Shown in pieces: positions 20,131 through 30,119 of a stretch of 64,000 nucleotides of DNA. How positions within the stretch are numbered: position 1 is the first letter of the stretch; the number at the start of each line of letters is the position of its first letter. A program made the position numbers and the translations under genes. The DNA is taken from assembly GCA_029961685.1 (NCBI GenBank), contig JARWKL010000010.1, positions 21,674,067-21,738,066 of the forward strand. Direction: 5' to 3'. Below the pieces are notes generated by a model. The model saw only the letters and a list, made by a program, of their open reading frames with translations. It had not been told where the DNA came from and made no database searches. The DNA is from Aristolochia californica. Taxonomy: Eukaryota > Streptophyta > Magnoliopsida > Piperales > Aristolochiaceae.

Positions 20131-21138
20131 TTTCCAACACTCATGTGTCATTGTCTGTTTGTAGCAAGAGGGAATGAAAATAGATGATAAAGTAGCCACT
20201 AGAGAGATAGTGGAGGATAAACCATACCTATCAGGGGGGCAAGATGGGCGAGTAGACCGGCGAAGAGAGGTGGAAGCAGGAGCAGGCGCCAGGTCAAGAT
20301 AATGAGGGGGCACAGATAAAGTGGAATTGGGCTCAAAAAAGCTAGGCAAAATAGATAAAGATGGAGATGGCAGCTCAACATGAGATAGAAAGAAATATTG
20401 ATTTTCAAAGAAAACCACATTCCAAGAAACACGTAGACGACGAGCATGGGGATCATAGCAAACATAGCCTTTTTGAGATATAGCATAACCAAGAAAAGCA
20501 CACTTAACGGATTGGGTTGTAAGTTTATGTCGTTCATGAGCAGGTAGATGCACAAAACAAACATAACCGAATGTCCGAAGATCCGTATATGAAGGAGAAT
20601 AACCAAATAACTTCAAAAATAGAGAAACGTGATGCAACGTAGGAGAAGGCAAGCGGTTGATTAAATGAACCGAAGTTGACAGCGCTTCACACCAAAAATG
20701 AGGAGGAACATATGAATCAAGTAAAAGACTTTGTACCACATCAAGAAGATGACAATGTTTTCTCTCAGCAACGCCATTTTGTTGTGGTGTCGAAGGACAC
20801 GAACGCTGAGAGATGATACCTTTGCTTTGAAGAAAATCCTGAAACTCATTAGACTTGTATTCGCCGCCAAAATCAGAGCGTAATATCTTGATTCTGGCAG
20901 AGAATTGAGTCTCAAGAAGTGCAAGAAAGCATTTAAATATGACAAAAACTTCAGACTTAGCCCATAGGAAGTAGACCCAACTAAACCGACTAAATTCATC
21001 GAGACATCTATGCCACATCTTAGTTCTAGAATTAAAAACATTACATGCAAAGGAAAGTAAAGGAGCACAAGGAATACTGGTAGAGAGAAAAACTTGAAGC
21101 GGAAGGAGTCGTCCTACTTTAGGCCCCATCGCGATCAT
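20131..21138 (-). pseudogene. Element C integrase, N-terminal part deleted
   Basis: An open frame of 431 codons (21138-19843) covers integrase and the start of RT. The core shows DEFSRFSWVYFLWAKSEVF, ILRSDFGGEYKSNEF with the second Asp and TPQQNGVAERKH with the Glu, then FWCEALSTSVHLINRLPSPT. Upstream, the frame passes from MGPKVGRLLPLQVFLS, the end of the protease-linker region, almost directly into the middle of the core. The HHCC domain and the first catalytic Asp are therefore missing, which removes strand-transfer activity despite the open frame. Confidence 0.85.
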
Positions 21139-21887
21139 CTGCTCTGACGTTTGATTCTACACAACACATCCAGATCGAGATAACAGAACATTACAATTAT
21201 TATCAACCAACTGACAAATAAAATAAAACTTATGGAGAGATCAGGGGATACGAAAACATCAGCTAAGGTAGGAGAAAGATCACCAACAGCACTTATAGGC
21301 AGAGAGTTGCCATCAGCAGTGTTAATTTTCATATATCCATCATACTTTCTGACATTGGAAAGAGAAATAGCAGTGTTGGTCATATGGTTAGAAGCTTCAG
21401 AGTCAACATACCATGGCCGAGTAGATACTTTATTCTTACCTGAGAGCCCAAAAGTAGAAAGGGCATAAATGATTGTCTGTTTTACCATTTTAGGAGTGAG
21501 TGTACTCGGATTTGTTGGGGCTATAGAAACAGTAGTCGAAGTAAACGGCATGGCAGGAGGCAATGCAGTAGAACTAGAAGCACCTGTGGAAGCATGATAA
21601 GTAGTACCCTTCTTCCTTGTCAGGTGAATAGGACAAGCAGTGAGGAGATGACCCGTTTGCTTGTAGTACTTACAGAACTTCTTGGAGCAATCTCGAGCAA
21701 AATGACCAAATTCTTTACAATTAAAGCACTGGACAAACTTCATGTCCTTACACTGATTTATCCCTTATGCTGCATAGGCCACAGTAATAGGGGCATCAGT
21801 ATTAGCTCGATATTTCATGCCGACCTGAGTGGCAATACGTTGTTCAGAGACGGTACTGGATGATGATTCATCATATTGGAACGTGTT
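21139..21887 (-). pseudogene. Element C zinc knuckle and protease
   Basis: The frame from 21743 reads VQCFNCKEFGHFARDCSKKF, a complete CX2CX4HX4C knuckle for RNA binding, followed by a second Cys-rich motif FCKYYKQTGHLLTAC. The protease active site reads WYVDSEASNHMTN. The catalytic triplet DSG has become DSE, which would inactivate it. From 21744 to 21887 the end of gag continues up to the TRIM insertion. Confidence 0.8.
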
Positions 21888-22315
21888 TGTTAAGCACCTA
21901 GCCAATACTACCCAAAAGACCGGCCTGTTAGGAGCGGAAGACATAGGTACTTAACCCAGGCCCATAACTAGGATGTCCCATAACATCACACCCCCCCCCC
22001 CCCCCCCCTTCGCGAGCTGACGACCACGGCGGCGCAACGACACAAGCCCGACCCGGGTTTTTATCCTACGACCTACCTGTATTTTAATCCAGCCATTGCG
22101 CGCGATGCAGCGACACTGACCCGACTCGGGTTTTTATCCTACGGCCTACCAGTATTTAAATCCAGCCTCTGCAGCCGGGAATCGAACTCGCGACCGAGGG
22201 TCGGCTCTGATACCAAATGTTAAGCACCTAGCCAATACTACCCAAAAGACCGGCCTGTTAGGAGCAGAAGACATAGGTACTTAACCCAGGCCCATAACTA
22301 GGATGTCCCATAACA
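21888..22315 (-). mobile_element. TRIM (terminal-repeat retrotransposon in miniature), 428 bp
   Basis: Two 98-bp LTRs (21888-21985 and 22218-22315) differ at one base. They start TGTTAAGCACC and end GTCCCATAACA in window orientation. Five-base flanks are GTGTT (21883-21887) and GTGTC (22316-22320). On the minus strand a perfect primer site for initiator Met-tRNA (complement GCTCTGATACCA, 22204-22215) lies two bases from the 5' LTR. The purine tract is a run of 18 G (complement 21991-22008). The inside is only 232 bp, GC-rich and non-coding. It consists largely of a tandemly repeated unit (offset 73 bp) and a B-box-like AGTTCGATTCC. The insertion lies in the gag gene of C, and the single LTR difference suggests a young event. 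Confidence 0.93.
22178..22188 (-). promoter_or_regulatory. tRNA B-box-like motif inside the TRIM
   Basis: The minus strand reads AGTTCGATTCC, one base off the RNA polymerase III B-box consensus GGTTCGANNCC, 16 bases from the primer site. No convincing T-stem or A box was seen, so promoter activity is only a possibility. Confidence 0.35.
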
Positions 22316-22320
22316 GTGTC

Positions 22321-22905
22321 AAACTTGGAACGGAGCTTCATAAAGAATTAATCTCTCTTGCTTGTCTCATGCACAACTTGAACAACAGAGAGAGCAGGAA
22401 CAGGAACATTCTCATAAACAATCTCGGCATAGTCGGCCCAAAGGTTTTGAAATCTAAAATAGTATTCTTCAATGGAGAGGCTTCCCTATGTGAAATTAGT
22501 CATCTCATACTCCAATTGAAACCGTCGAACAGTGCTATTTTGGTTGTAAATTTTGTGAAGGTAATTCCACATATCGGCTGCATTTCTATAGGGCCGCAGA
22601 TTAAGAACAAAGTGTGGCTCAATAGAGCCATGTATCCAGGTCATTACTCTAGCATCTATGGTAGCCCACTTTGACAAAGTTGAGGCCTCTCGAGGTGTTA
22701 GATCACTTGCATCTATATGACCCCATAACTCTTTTCCCATAACAAATAAACGAAATTGAAATACCCAGGTAGTGTAGTTCTTACCCGTGAAACGAATAGA
22801 TAAAAAATATAACTTGTCATATGACATGATGAAATACAACAAGCCACGCAGAGACACAACAATCCAAGGACAAACCTTGTTGAAATGCAAGCCTTGAGTC
22901 ACCAA
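22321..22905 (-). pseudogene. Element C gag N-terminal part
   Basis: The frame beginning near 22830 reads YDKLYFLSIRFTGKNYTTWV and QFRLFVMGKELWGHIDASDL, then WATIDARVMTWIHGSIEPHF and MWNYLHKIYNQNSTVRRFQL. This is the typical copia gag (UBN2-type) capsid-like domain. It is interrupted by the TRIM at 22315 and continues at 21887. Upstream, 22906-23489 is the non-coding leader, rich in A and C, next to an (AAT)n run at 23467-23488 and the primer site. Confidence 0.8.
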
Positions 22906-23489
22906 AAAAATGTTGAAAACTACATTCTGAAAATTGCTGAAAATTGCTGAAATTGGCTTAAATCCATGTGAGTCATCAAAATTTATGAAAAGAAATTAAA
23001 ATCCCCTTTGCTGAAAAAAAATTTCCAAGAACAAGTGTTGAAAACCCTTCGCTGAAAACACCAACTCAGAGTCCAAACTCAAAACGCCAATGGTCATCTC
23101 CCACTACCAACACAGATCCTCACACAAATTCCACCAGATCGGCAAATGTCGAACCACACCTCATCAAAATTGGTGTCAATCAAATCATTCACAACATACA
23201 AAACAACAAAACAATCCTCTCCTCCAAAATGGACGATATCTAACCCATCAGAGACAAGGCACCTATGAGAAGACACAGATCGGTGGACCGAGCACCAAAG
23301 ATTTCCATTCTTCGACCGGTTTTGCCGATTCCCACGCCCCTTAGGTCGGAATGTCAGACCTCTCTGAGAGACAGATTCGATCTCCGAAAAAAAATGCGAA
23401 ATCTAGACGGATTCAATGTTCCAGCAGCTCAAGCATACCAAGAAAAATAATAGCAGCACCACAAAATAATAATAATAATAATAATAATA
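22906..23489 (-). other. Element C leader between primer site and gag
   Basis: There is no consistent reading frame. It contains a duplicated GAAAATTGCT (near 22926-22950) and a trinucleotide AAT repeat at 23467-23488 beside the primer site. Confidence 0.6.
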
Positions 23490-23500
23490 GCTCAATACCA

Positions 23501-23967
23501 TGTCAATATTTTCTAGCCCAAGAGTGGCTACTGGAATAGCCAAACTGAGTTGCTGAAGAGAGCAGCAATGACCAAGGATTTCCACCAAGAGGAGCTCTCG
23601 TGACCAGCCAAAATAAAGAGCTCCAAGCTCTTAATCTACTGAGAGAAACCTAGTTGTTGGAGGAAGCAGTAACGACCAAGAAAATCTACCCAATAGGCTC
23701 CTGGAACAGCCACAACCGAGAGCTCCAAGCTCTGAGACTGACGACCACACCAACACACAAGAGAAGCTGAAAAATCGGGAGCCCTCTTCCCTTCCTTACT
23801 CTCCTATTTAAACTTAGGGTTAGGTTAAGTACAAGACAGCCCATGGGCTTAATTACAATCCAACCCAGCCCATTAATCCTTGCTTATTAACCTATATACA
23901 TGTAAATATCTAAACATCTAACATTAATATAACTTCTAACTTATATGAATACCAAAATATGGTAACA
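23501..23967 (-). repeat. Element C 5' LTR
   Basis: It starts TGTCAATATTTTCTAGCCC and ends AAATATGGTAACA. The primer site complement GCTCAATACCA is at 23490-23500 and the target duplication CTTCA follows at 23968. Confidence 0.92.
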
Positions 23968-23972
23968 CTTCA

Positions 23973-24470
23973 AATCTGTCTCATTTTCATCCATTGTTCT
24001 CCATCTCTTGAAGGTATCAAAGACATCAGAATTCGAAATAAACCCATACCTTTTTGCTTACATCATCAATAAATGTCACATAGTAGTTAGAACCATCAAG
24101 GGAAGTAACTGTTGAAGGCCGCCACACATCTGTGTGAATTAACTCCAATTTTGTTGTCTTTTGCTCATTTCCAACCATAGAAAAGCTAACGTTTTTCTGT
24201 TTGTTGAAAATACAGCCTTCACCCAAACTTTTATTTACAATTTTAACCCTGGTAGTTTCCCTTTTGGACTGAAGCACTTAACATTTCCTTCTCACTCATG
24301 TGACCAAACCTATAATGCCACAAGTCAAAATCAGTAACAGCATTAGCAACTGCAACCAAGTCTCTGCAACTGGAAGTGACGTAAAGAGTTCCAGTTTTAA
24401 CTCCTCGTGCAACAACCATGGCTCCCTTAGTGACTTTCCAGGCAGCACCATTAAAAGTCACATTAGATGA
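23973..24470 (-). pseudogene. A1 integrase N-terminal half and GAG-pre-integrase
   Basis: The frame from 24461 reads VTFNGAAWKVTKGAMVVARG-like sequence, then FDLWHYRFGHMSEKEM (pre-integrase LWHxRLGHMS). The next (24277-24026) gives LGEGCIFNKQKNVSFS, LELIHTDVWRPSTVTSLDGS with the first catalytic Asp, and NYYVTFIDDVSKKVWVYF. The two frames are joined by a shift near 24250. The core continues at 18150 on the other side of element C. Confidence 0.85.
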
Positions 24471-24503
24471 ACCTCATCACCAAGCTGCCTTACTAAGATC
24501 AGA

Positions 24504-24823
24504 TTACCAATCAGTTTTTTGCACATGTTTCACCTTGTAAATTTTCCACACCATCCCATTTGACATCCTCAAATTGACATTAACAATACCAACAATATCC
24601 AAAGGTTCTCCATCAGCAAGATACACCGTCTCATGATCTCCAACAACATAACTCTCCATGATCTCGCAATTCACAGTGGTGTGAAAAGAAGCCCCTGAAT
24701 CTAACACCCAAGAGTCAATAGGGCTATATACCGACAAGAGTAAAGCATCTTGTACCTCTTAAGTCACCGCATTTGCAGCATTATTTTTCTTTTCATCATT
24801 CTTCGGTGCTCTGCAGTTTTTCT
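24504..24823 (-). pseudogene. A1 protease
   Basis: SPIDSWVLDSGASFHTTVNC carries an intact DSG aspartic protease triplet; DHETVYLADGEPLDIVGIVN and VWKIYKVKHV follow. The frame is open from 24737 to 24504. The segment between it and gag has a TAA near 24761. Confidence 0.85.
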
Positions 24824-25586
24824 TTATGTGACCAGACTTGCAACAATTTCAGCACTCCACATTGCTTCCGAATTTGGACTTGCTTCTACTATTCCTTGAC
24901 TTCCCTCTACTACTGTCGTTGTTGGAATTTCTCTCGAAGTTCCTGCCCCTAGTATGACACTTAGGGCAGAATTAGATGTCAACGATTCGCTAGAGTTCTT
25001 TCTAAGAACTTCCTCCACGAGAATGGTATCCCAAACATCATTAAAGATCAACTTCTCGTTGCCTACAGAGTAGCTGACCGCAGCCGTCATAGGCTCCCAA
25101 TAATTTGGCAGAGACGCCAAAAGAATTAAAGCACGAACCTCATCATCAAATTTAATTTGAACGAAGGTCAATTGATTTACAATCGTGCTAAACTCATTCA
25201 AATGCGATACCACTAATGTATTTTCTGTCATCTTTAAATTGAAGATTTTTTTCATGAGATGTACTTTATTATTTGCGGAAAGCTTCACAATCATGTTGGA
25301 CAGAATCTTCATCATCCCTGATGTGGTTTTCTTCGACGCCAGGTTGTGAGCAACGTTTTTCAATAGTGTTAACCGAACTACTTCCAACACCTCTCTATCG
25401 AGGAGATTCCACTCATGATCTTTCATACCTTCTGGTTTCATATCTAGAAGTGATGCATGCAATTTTTTACTATACAGATAATCTTCGATCTGCATCCTCC
25501 AGAACGCAAAAAAACATACCATCGATCTTGTTGATTCCAAGTGTTGATCATTCTTCGCCAACCATTGCTCTCAATCATAAACCAAA
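24824..25586 (-). pseudogene. A1 gag
   Basis: A nearly complete 245-codon gag frame (25561-24824) contains RMQIEDYLYSKKLHASLLDM, NLLDREVLEVVRLTLLKNVA, NNKVHLMKKIFNLKM, HLNEFSTIVNQLTFVQIKFD and LILLASLPNYWEPM. This is the capsid-like domain of Tork/Tnt1-type copia elements. In another frame, the zinc knuckle near 24850-24815 reads C-stop-NCCKSGHIKKNC, with the Trp codon turned into TGA. The primer site lies 30-40 bases upstream of the ATG at 25561. Confidence 0.85.
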
Positions 25587-25598
25587 GCTTTGATACCA
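25587..25598 (-). promoter_or_regulatory. A1 primer-binding site
   Basis: GCTTTGATACCA on the + strand is the complement of TGGTATCAAAGC, the initiator Met-tRNA site with one change, two bases from the 5' LTR. Confidence 0.88.
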
Positions 25599-25600
25599 CT

Positions 25601-26019
25601 TGTTAGGAATTAGACGCCCTATTTCCAAACTAACAAGAGCAATAATAATAATAAACGAGGAATAAGGGAAAAGCAAGCACGGAAAAACACAACAAGATAT
25701 ATATATAGTTGCGCATCAAGATGAGACTACATCCTGTTTTTCGCCGCTGTTGTAATCCAATATGAAGATGAAATAGTTTACCAGAGAAATCGCACATTTA
25801 CAGGTGTTTTCTCTAACCTCTCGGGCAGCAACTAGAGATGCTCCTTGGATTAATATCATAAAACCCTAATATCAGCGCCCCCCAATTTAAAGAGAAAGCT
25901 AGGTCGACCGCATTATAGGAGTCAAATTTCCAAATTGCCCTTAATGAAACAACAGTCAATATATCGTCGATCCGTGACCAACTCAGCATAAGGCGTTAAT
26001 TAGGCTCCACAACTTAACA
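25601..26019 (-). repeat. A1 5' LTR
   Basis: It starts TGTTAGGAATTAGACGCC and ends CACAACTTAACA; GGTCT follows (26020-26024), paired with GGCCT before 9058. It contains a short C run near 25876 where the 3' LTR has 28 C. Confidence 0.9.
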
Positions 26020-26024
26020 GGTCT

Positions 26025-27230
26025 CTCAGGGATATATGTGAAAATATGTGATGTTTTCTCACACATCGATAACATGTTTTAAATTTTCAAGAAGGTACGA
26101 TAATATTAACATTTCTAAAAATAGTTTTAATGTTTGTTAGACATTTTTTTTTGGTTGTATCATATAAGAAGAAAAGTAGCATTATGGATTTTTTTTTTTT
26201 GTTAAGTTTATGATATAGCAATCTTGCTCCCAATGATAATGAGCATTAGATAACTTCTAAATATGACTTCTAAGATGCTAACTCCCTCTATGAAAAAGAG
26301 AAATGGCATCTCTTAGCCCCTCTTCTTTCTACCTTCCATAACAAACCAAGAGAGGCAGGCACAACAAGAGAACTTAGAAGACGGTGCAAAAATGTCAGTT
26401 TGTACATTTCTCTACGTTAATAGTTAATCTAAAGTCCCTGGTCATAATTTACCTTCTTTACTAACAAAACAATCTCTTTTAATTTGTGCACATTGTAGAG
26501 TCATCTCATTTTTCTTTTACTAACAAATTATTTCCTGTAAATTTAGGAACATTGTGATCAAAATAACTACAAAATAATTCATCAGTAACATACCGATTTT
26601 AATTTTATTTGCTTTAACAAAGTCAAAAGAAAACGAGACAAGAAATAACCATAGTAGGCTATCACTTATTGATTTTTAACAAGCATTGGACACAAAGTTA
26701 AAAGCAATAACAAGAAATAAGTAGATAAGATGTTTAACAAGTCAAAACCTTGAGGAGCTCAAAATCGTAAGAAAAAAATGGACAAACTTACCTTATAGAT
26801 CAAATTTCTTCCATCGACAACACCAGAAGTCAGTTACAGCCGATTGAGAGATGAAGAGGTGAGGTCTGGCGAGGAAGAAAATCGACATCATTGTCTTAAA
26901 ATAGGGCAGCTTACGTCCCCGATTTTGCTCCTGAAAGTTTCGAAAGAGAGTTTATGAGACAGAGTTTCAATTTCGAAAGAGTTCGAAATTGAAATAAAAA
27001 GTAAAAAATGAAGCTCCCCTCCCGTCGTTACTGTGTCCCAAAAGGCGAAAAGGGTTTTATTTAGTAACTGACCTAGCTCACGAGCTCGCGAACCGAACCG
27101 CAACTCACTCGAGTTCGACTCGGTTACTTAAACGAGCTCGAACTCGATTCAAAATGTTGTCGAATCAAGCCAAACCCAGCGAACCAAGCTCGAGCTATTC
27201 GAAAACCGGCTCGGTTCGGTGCCATCCCTA
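26025..27230. other. Host-like intergenic DNA with an eroded repeat at its right end
   Basis: No gene was recognised. From about 27065 to 27230 the sequence is built of near-repeats of CTCGAG/GAGCTCG with GAACTCGA and ends CGGTGCCATCCCTA. Read on the other strand this gives TAGGGATGGCACCG, a pattern common at the ends of plant hAT-type MITEs. The matching left end was not found, so this remains a suspicion. Confidence 0.35.
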
Positions 27231-27660
27231 AGCATATCAATATGGTGTTATATTCACTAAACCCCTTGGTAGACACAAACATATGATGTTTTATAACAAG
27301 CTAGGCCCCATGACATTTAGGCTCCAACTTGAGTCGGAGTTTTAGAGTTAATGGTACTTTAGTCTTTTCATAAGTAAGCTTGTCCCCTTTGGGTCTTATA
27401 AGTGTCGTCGGATGATATAGTGTAAGAGTCTTTATCCATTTATGTTCTCTATTTATTCAGAGTGTACGTGTGGAAGGCATTTGGGTCCATTGTTCTAATT
27501 ACTCACTTGAGTGGATTAACATAAAGGTTATGGGACAAGATCTGACCCCTAACGAGCTGCTTTCTTCTACGCAGCTTTTCTATCTTCTCCATCCCCTCTC
27601 TTCTCTCTCTCTCTCTCTCTCTCTCTCATCTTTTTAGATAACTTTATAATCTAATTTTTA
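27231..27660 (+). pseudogene. Copia 3' end: RNase H tail, eroded purine tract and LTR-like sequence
   Basis: On the + strand about 27240-27330 read QYGVIFTKPLGRHKHMMFYN-like residues followed by KLGP. This resembles the conserved end of copia polyproteins (ADIFTKPLPRPKFEYLRDKLG). A degraded purine tract follows (CTTGAGTCGGAG near 27332), then about 300 bases that look like the start of an LTR, running into a CT repeat. No second LTR was seen. This is a short dead fragment. Confidence 0.45.
27601..27628. repeat. (CT)n microsatellite
   Basis: About 13 uninterrupted CT units follow a CT-rich stretch. Confidence 0.95.
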
Positions 27661-28479
27661 GAAAGTCAAACTATATTAGCTTTATAAGTCATATAAATTC
27701 CCTGTTAGCAAGTGTTTTGCACTCATTATAACAATGAATCGTCTAGTTATGAAGGATGATTGGCCACTGAAAATCCGTTTCACAAGCACCCTTTCAGCAT
27801 CTGTCTTATCTAATGCTTCTTCTCTTCTCCACTCAGCTTTTTTTCTTCCTTACTATATAAAATCTAAAATTATGTTCTCTAATGCTTTGACTGACACTAA
27901 ACTACATTAGCCATTCAGTTTTCGCATTACACCTCCATATGTGCATAGAACATGATGAGGGCATCGTCTATCTTCTTCCTTGTAGAGTTTATCCCCTTGC
28001 ATGTCTGGTGAGCAGACAAATTCATCTAATTATCAATTTTTGAATATTGAAGTCATTCTTTGTGAGACTTGAAACCCTAGACCTCACACGAGAAACCCAC
28101 AATGCGACCATTGTGCTTATTCAACGATAATTGCAAAAACCAAATCTTAAAAGCATAATTATGGCATTAAAAAAGTTGGAAAAGGTTGAGCCTCTTCTCC
28201 TTCCTTCCCTTTTATGAATAAAATTGGTGCTCCTCTTAGTAAGATGATACTCTTTCTTCGTTTATTATTTGATTATTCTTTTCTCACCTCTTCTGTTATT
28301 ATATTCCTCTCATTTCTGTTTTTTAGAACTATTTTTCTTCCCTTTCTTTTATCCTTTCAATCCTTTCTTGGTAGAGTTTAGTTCTCTTATCTGAATCCAC
28401 TTTCCTTTTCAGATGCCCTGTGGAATACTTCTTGAAACACAAATCAGGCTCTATTGATAATTCAAAAACAAAGATACTA
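27661..28479. other. Intergenic, nothing recognised
   Basis: This is CT- and AT-rich sequence with no open frame, repeat boundary or motif that I can support. Confidence 0.4.
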
Positions 28480-29160
28480 AGCAAGTATGAATTCATATCA
28501 TTGAGCACTTTGATGCCTGCCTAGCCAGTTGGAAGGGCAAGCTTCTCTCCAAGGCTGACCAGTTCACCCTCTCTGGCTCAGTCTGTATTTTCTGACCTTC
28601 CTTTTCTGGCCGGTAAGCATTGATAATAGTATGGAGCAAATAGAATGCTAAAGGCCTTCCAAAAAAAAGCCTCGGGAGCTTGGGGGTGAGGAAAATCAAA
28701 ATGATGAACAAGGCTCCTCTCCGCAAGTAGATGTGAAAATCTAGAAGTGACAGAAGGGAGCCTCTCTCATTCAGCTGGACCATTGATCGCAGAAGGGACC
28801 TAACAAAGGAGGAAGTGGAGGAAGTTGGCAGTTTTCCGGGGCAGCTTGATAACTTTGACAGCAAAGCAGGAAAAGAAACTCCATTCTTTGGTCGGGTGAC
28901 CCAAAAGGCCTTTTCTCAGCTGCCTGCCTAACAATGAATCCCACGTCGATACCGCTATTTGGAAGTTTAAAGCCCCCCTGAAAGTGGTTTTCTTTACTGG
29001 AGCTCTCTTCTCAGCAAACTCTCCACTGTTAACAACCTTAAGGGATCACCAGCCTCAGTCAGGGATGAGGCTTCGTGGCCTCCAAAACTAGAGCATCAAT
29101 CGCATTCTAGTTCACTGTCCTACTTCTAACAGCATTTAGCATCACATTTTCAGCATCAGT
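28480..29160 (+). pseudogene. L1-type LINE reverse transcriptase C-terminal remnant
   Basis: Forward frames give FDACLASWKGKLLSKADQFTL near 28510-28570, equivalent to the LINE motif (W..K.LS.AGR..LI.SVL) that follows the RT domain. After a stop-rich stretch come WKFKAPLKVVFFTGALFSAN near 28960-29020 and NRILVHCPTSNS near 29095-29130. Those are the landmarks of the zf-RVT region of plant L1 elements (IWK.KAP.KV.FF.W and H.L.HCP). Stops and frame shifts are frequent. The 3' end, poly-A and target duplication were not located. Confidence 0.6.
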
Positions 29161-29596
29161 TTCGGTGTGACAGCCTTATTTCAGGACCCAATCACCCAAA
29201 TTATCAGCATTTCTCTACGAGTAGGGGCAAGACAAAGACTAATGTAGCCCACCAATTGTGCTTTCCTCATCGAACAAAGCCGAATTTACGGTGGTGTTGA
29301 CTGGCCTGAAGATTTTTAGACAGCTTTTTCAGCATTGCATGTTTGGAGTCAAAGGTGATTCTGCTTGGCTATTGACTGGTGCAAAGATTTCAGAGATGTT
29401 CCTCCCTCCATGATGAGATTTCAGATATTTATGTTTGTATTCAGATTGAATGGCTTCAAGATCAGTCAAAGAGGGTCTATGTTCCAACACCGCATAGTGA
29501 ATATGGACATTCTTTATTCTCTGTTTCCCCCTAGTTTTCTAATAAACCATTCACTATTTCAAAAAGAAGCAAGTATAAATTAGCTCAAGAGTTATT
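29161..29596. other. Intergenic, no gene seen
   Basis: One 72-codon forward frame (29365-29583) shows no recognisable motif and is likely chance. Confidence 0.35.
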
Positions 29597-29704
29597 TTAG
29601 ACCATTTTATCGCTTAGCTTTATCAACTGTTCCTGCAAGTATTCCACCTCCATAACCTCGTCGTGATCTAATACATCATCTAGTTTATCCTTCAGGTCCT
29701 TCAT
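29597..29704 (-). pseudogene. Possible short coding fragment, MRS2/CorA-like at best
   Basis: A 35-codon frame reads MKDLKDKLDDVLDHDEVMEV followed by EYLQEQLIKLSDKMV. Plant MRS2/CorA magnesium transporters have a similar segment (K.KDELE.LLDDD.DMAE.YL). The match is short and acidic-rich, so it may be coincidence. An AG acceptor could precede GACCTG. It lies on the same strand as, and 0.4 kb downstream of, the BLOS1-like gene. Confidence 0.25.
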
Positions 29705-30119
29705 TATAAAATATTAATGAGGATATAACCTCCTGTTTCATTAGAACATCAAATTTTGCGCTCACTTGACAGTATCTTTGGATCATCTGCCAAGGGGTTA
29801 ACACTTTCAGGAAGCCTTACAAAGAGCTAAAATCCACAAGCTAGTCACAAGAAAAGCCATTTCAGAAACATAACAAGAGAAATTCTAATGTCGTGTTTTC
29901 GAATATTCTGCAGTGAGTCATTTCATCTATAATAACATAGATTGATATAAAGAAAATCAAAGCTTGAAAGGAACAATAAGGCATTGTTATCTACATATGT
30001 AGCAGTAACTATTCCACATATATATTATAGTGAAATCTTAAGGCAACACAGAACAAGTTACAACTTTCAGTAACAGTTATTCCAAATCATCTTCACAGGA
30101 TTTTAATAATCACTAGAAA
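29705..30119 (-). other. Probable 3' flank or UTR of the BLOS1-like gene
   Basis: The sequence is AT-rich and non-coding after the stop codon. No canonical AATAAA was located with certainty, so the transcript end is unknown. Confidence 0.4.

Larger units (their letters stand above)
18172..23967 (-). mobile_element. Copia element C, full length, with a TRIM inside gag
   Basis: LTRs at 18172-18637 (466 bp) and 23501-23967 (467 bp) are flanked by the perfect duplication CTTCA (18167-18171, 23968-23972). The primer site TGGTATTGAGC (complement of 23490-23500) adjoins the 5' LTR. A purine tract complement TTCCCCCTCAAATTG adjoins the 3' LTR. The order gag, zinc knuckle, protease, integrase, RT, RNase H is that of Ty1/copia. 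C is distinct from family A in sequence and LTR. A deletion removes the pre-integrase region and the first integrase Asp, so the copy is inactive. Confidence 0.92.
9058..26019 (-). mobile_element. Copia element A1 (Tork/Tnt1-like) with three nested insertions
   Basis: Complete element in minus orientation. The 3' LTR is 9058-9489 and the 5' LTR 25601-26019, both with TG...CA ends. The flanking five-base duplication is GGCCT/GGTCT (one mismatch). The primer-binding site complementary to initiator Met-tRNA is at 25587-25598, and a purine tract lies next to the 3' LTR. Without its insertions (10351 to about 12474, 13361-17574, 18172-23972) about 4.8 kb remain, normal for copia. The order gag, protease, integrase, RT, RNase H read right to left identifies Ty1/copia. 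All domains have stops or shifts. It is the oldest layer here, because P1, C and the B/D fragment lie inside it. Confidence 0.9.

Noticed and set aside
22164..22215. A true tRNA gene in the TRIM
   Set aside because: Only a B-box-like motif is present; no acceptor, D arm or anticodon arm folds.
27065..27230. hAT-type MITE suggested by the TAGGGATGGCA-like end
   Set aside because: The matching left inverted end and an 8-bp target duplication were not found; kept only as a remark.
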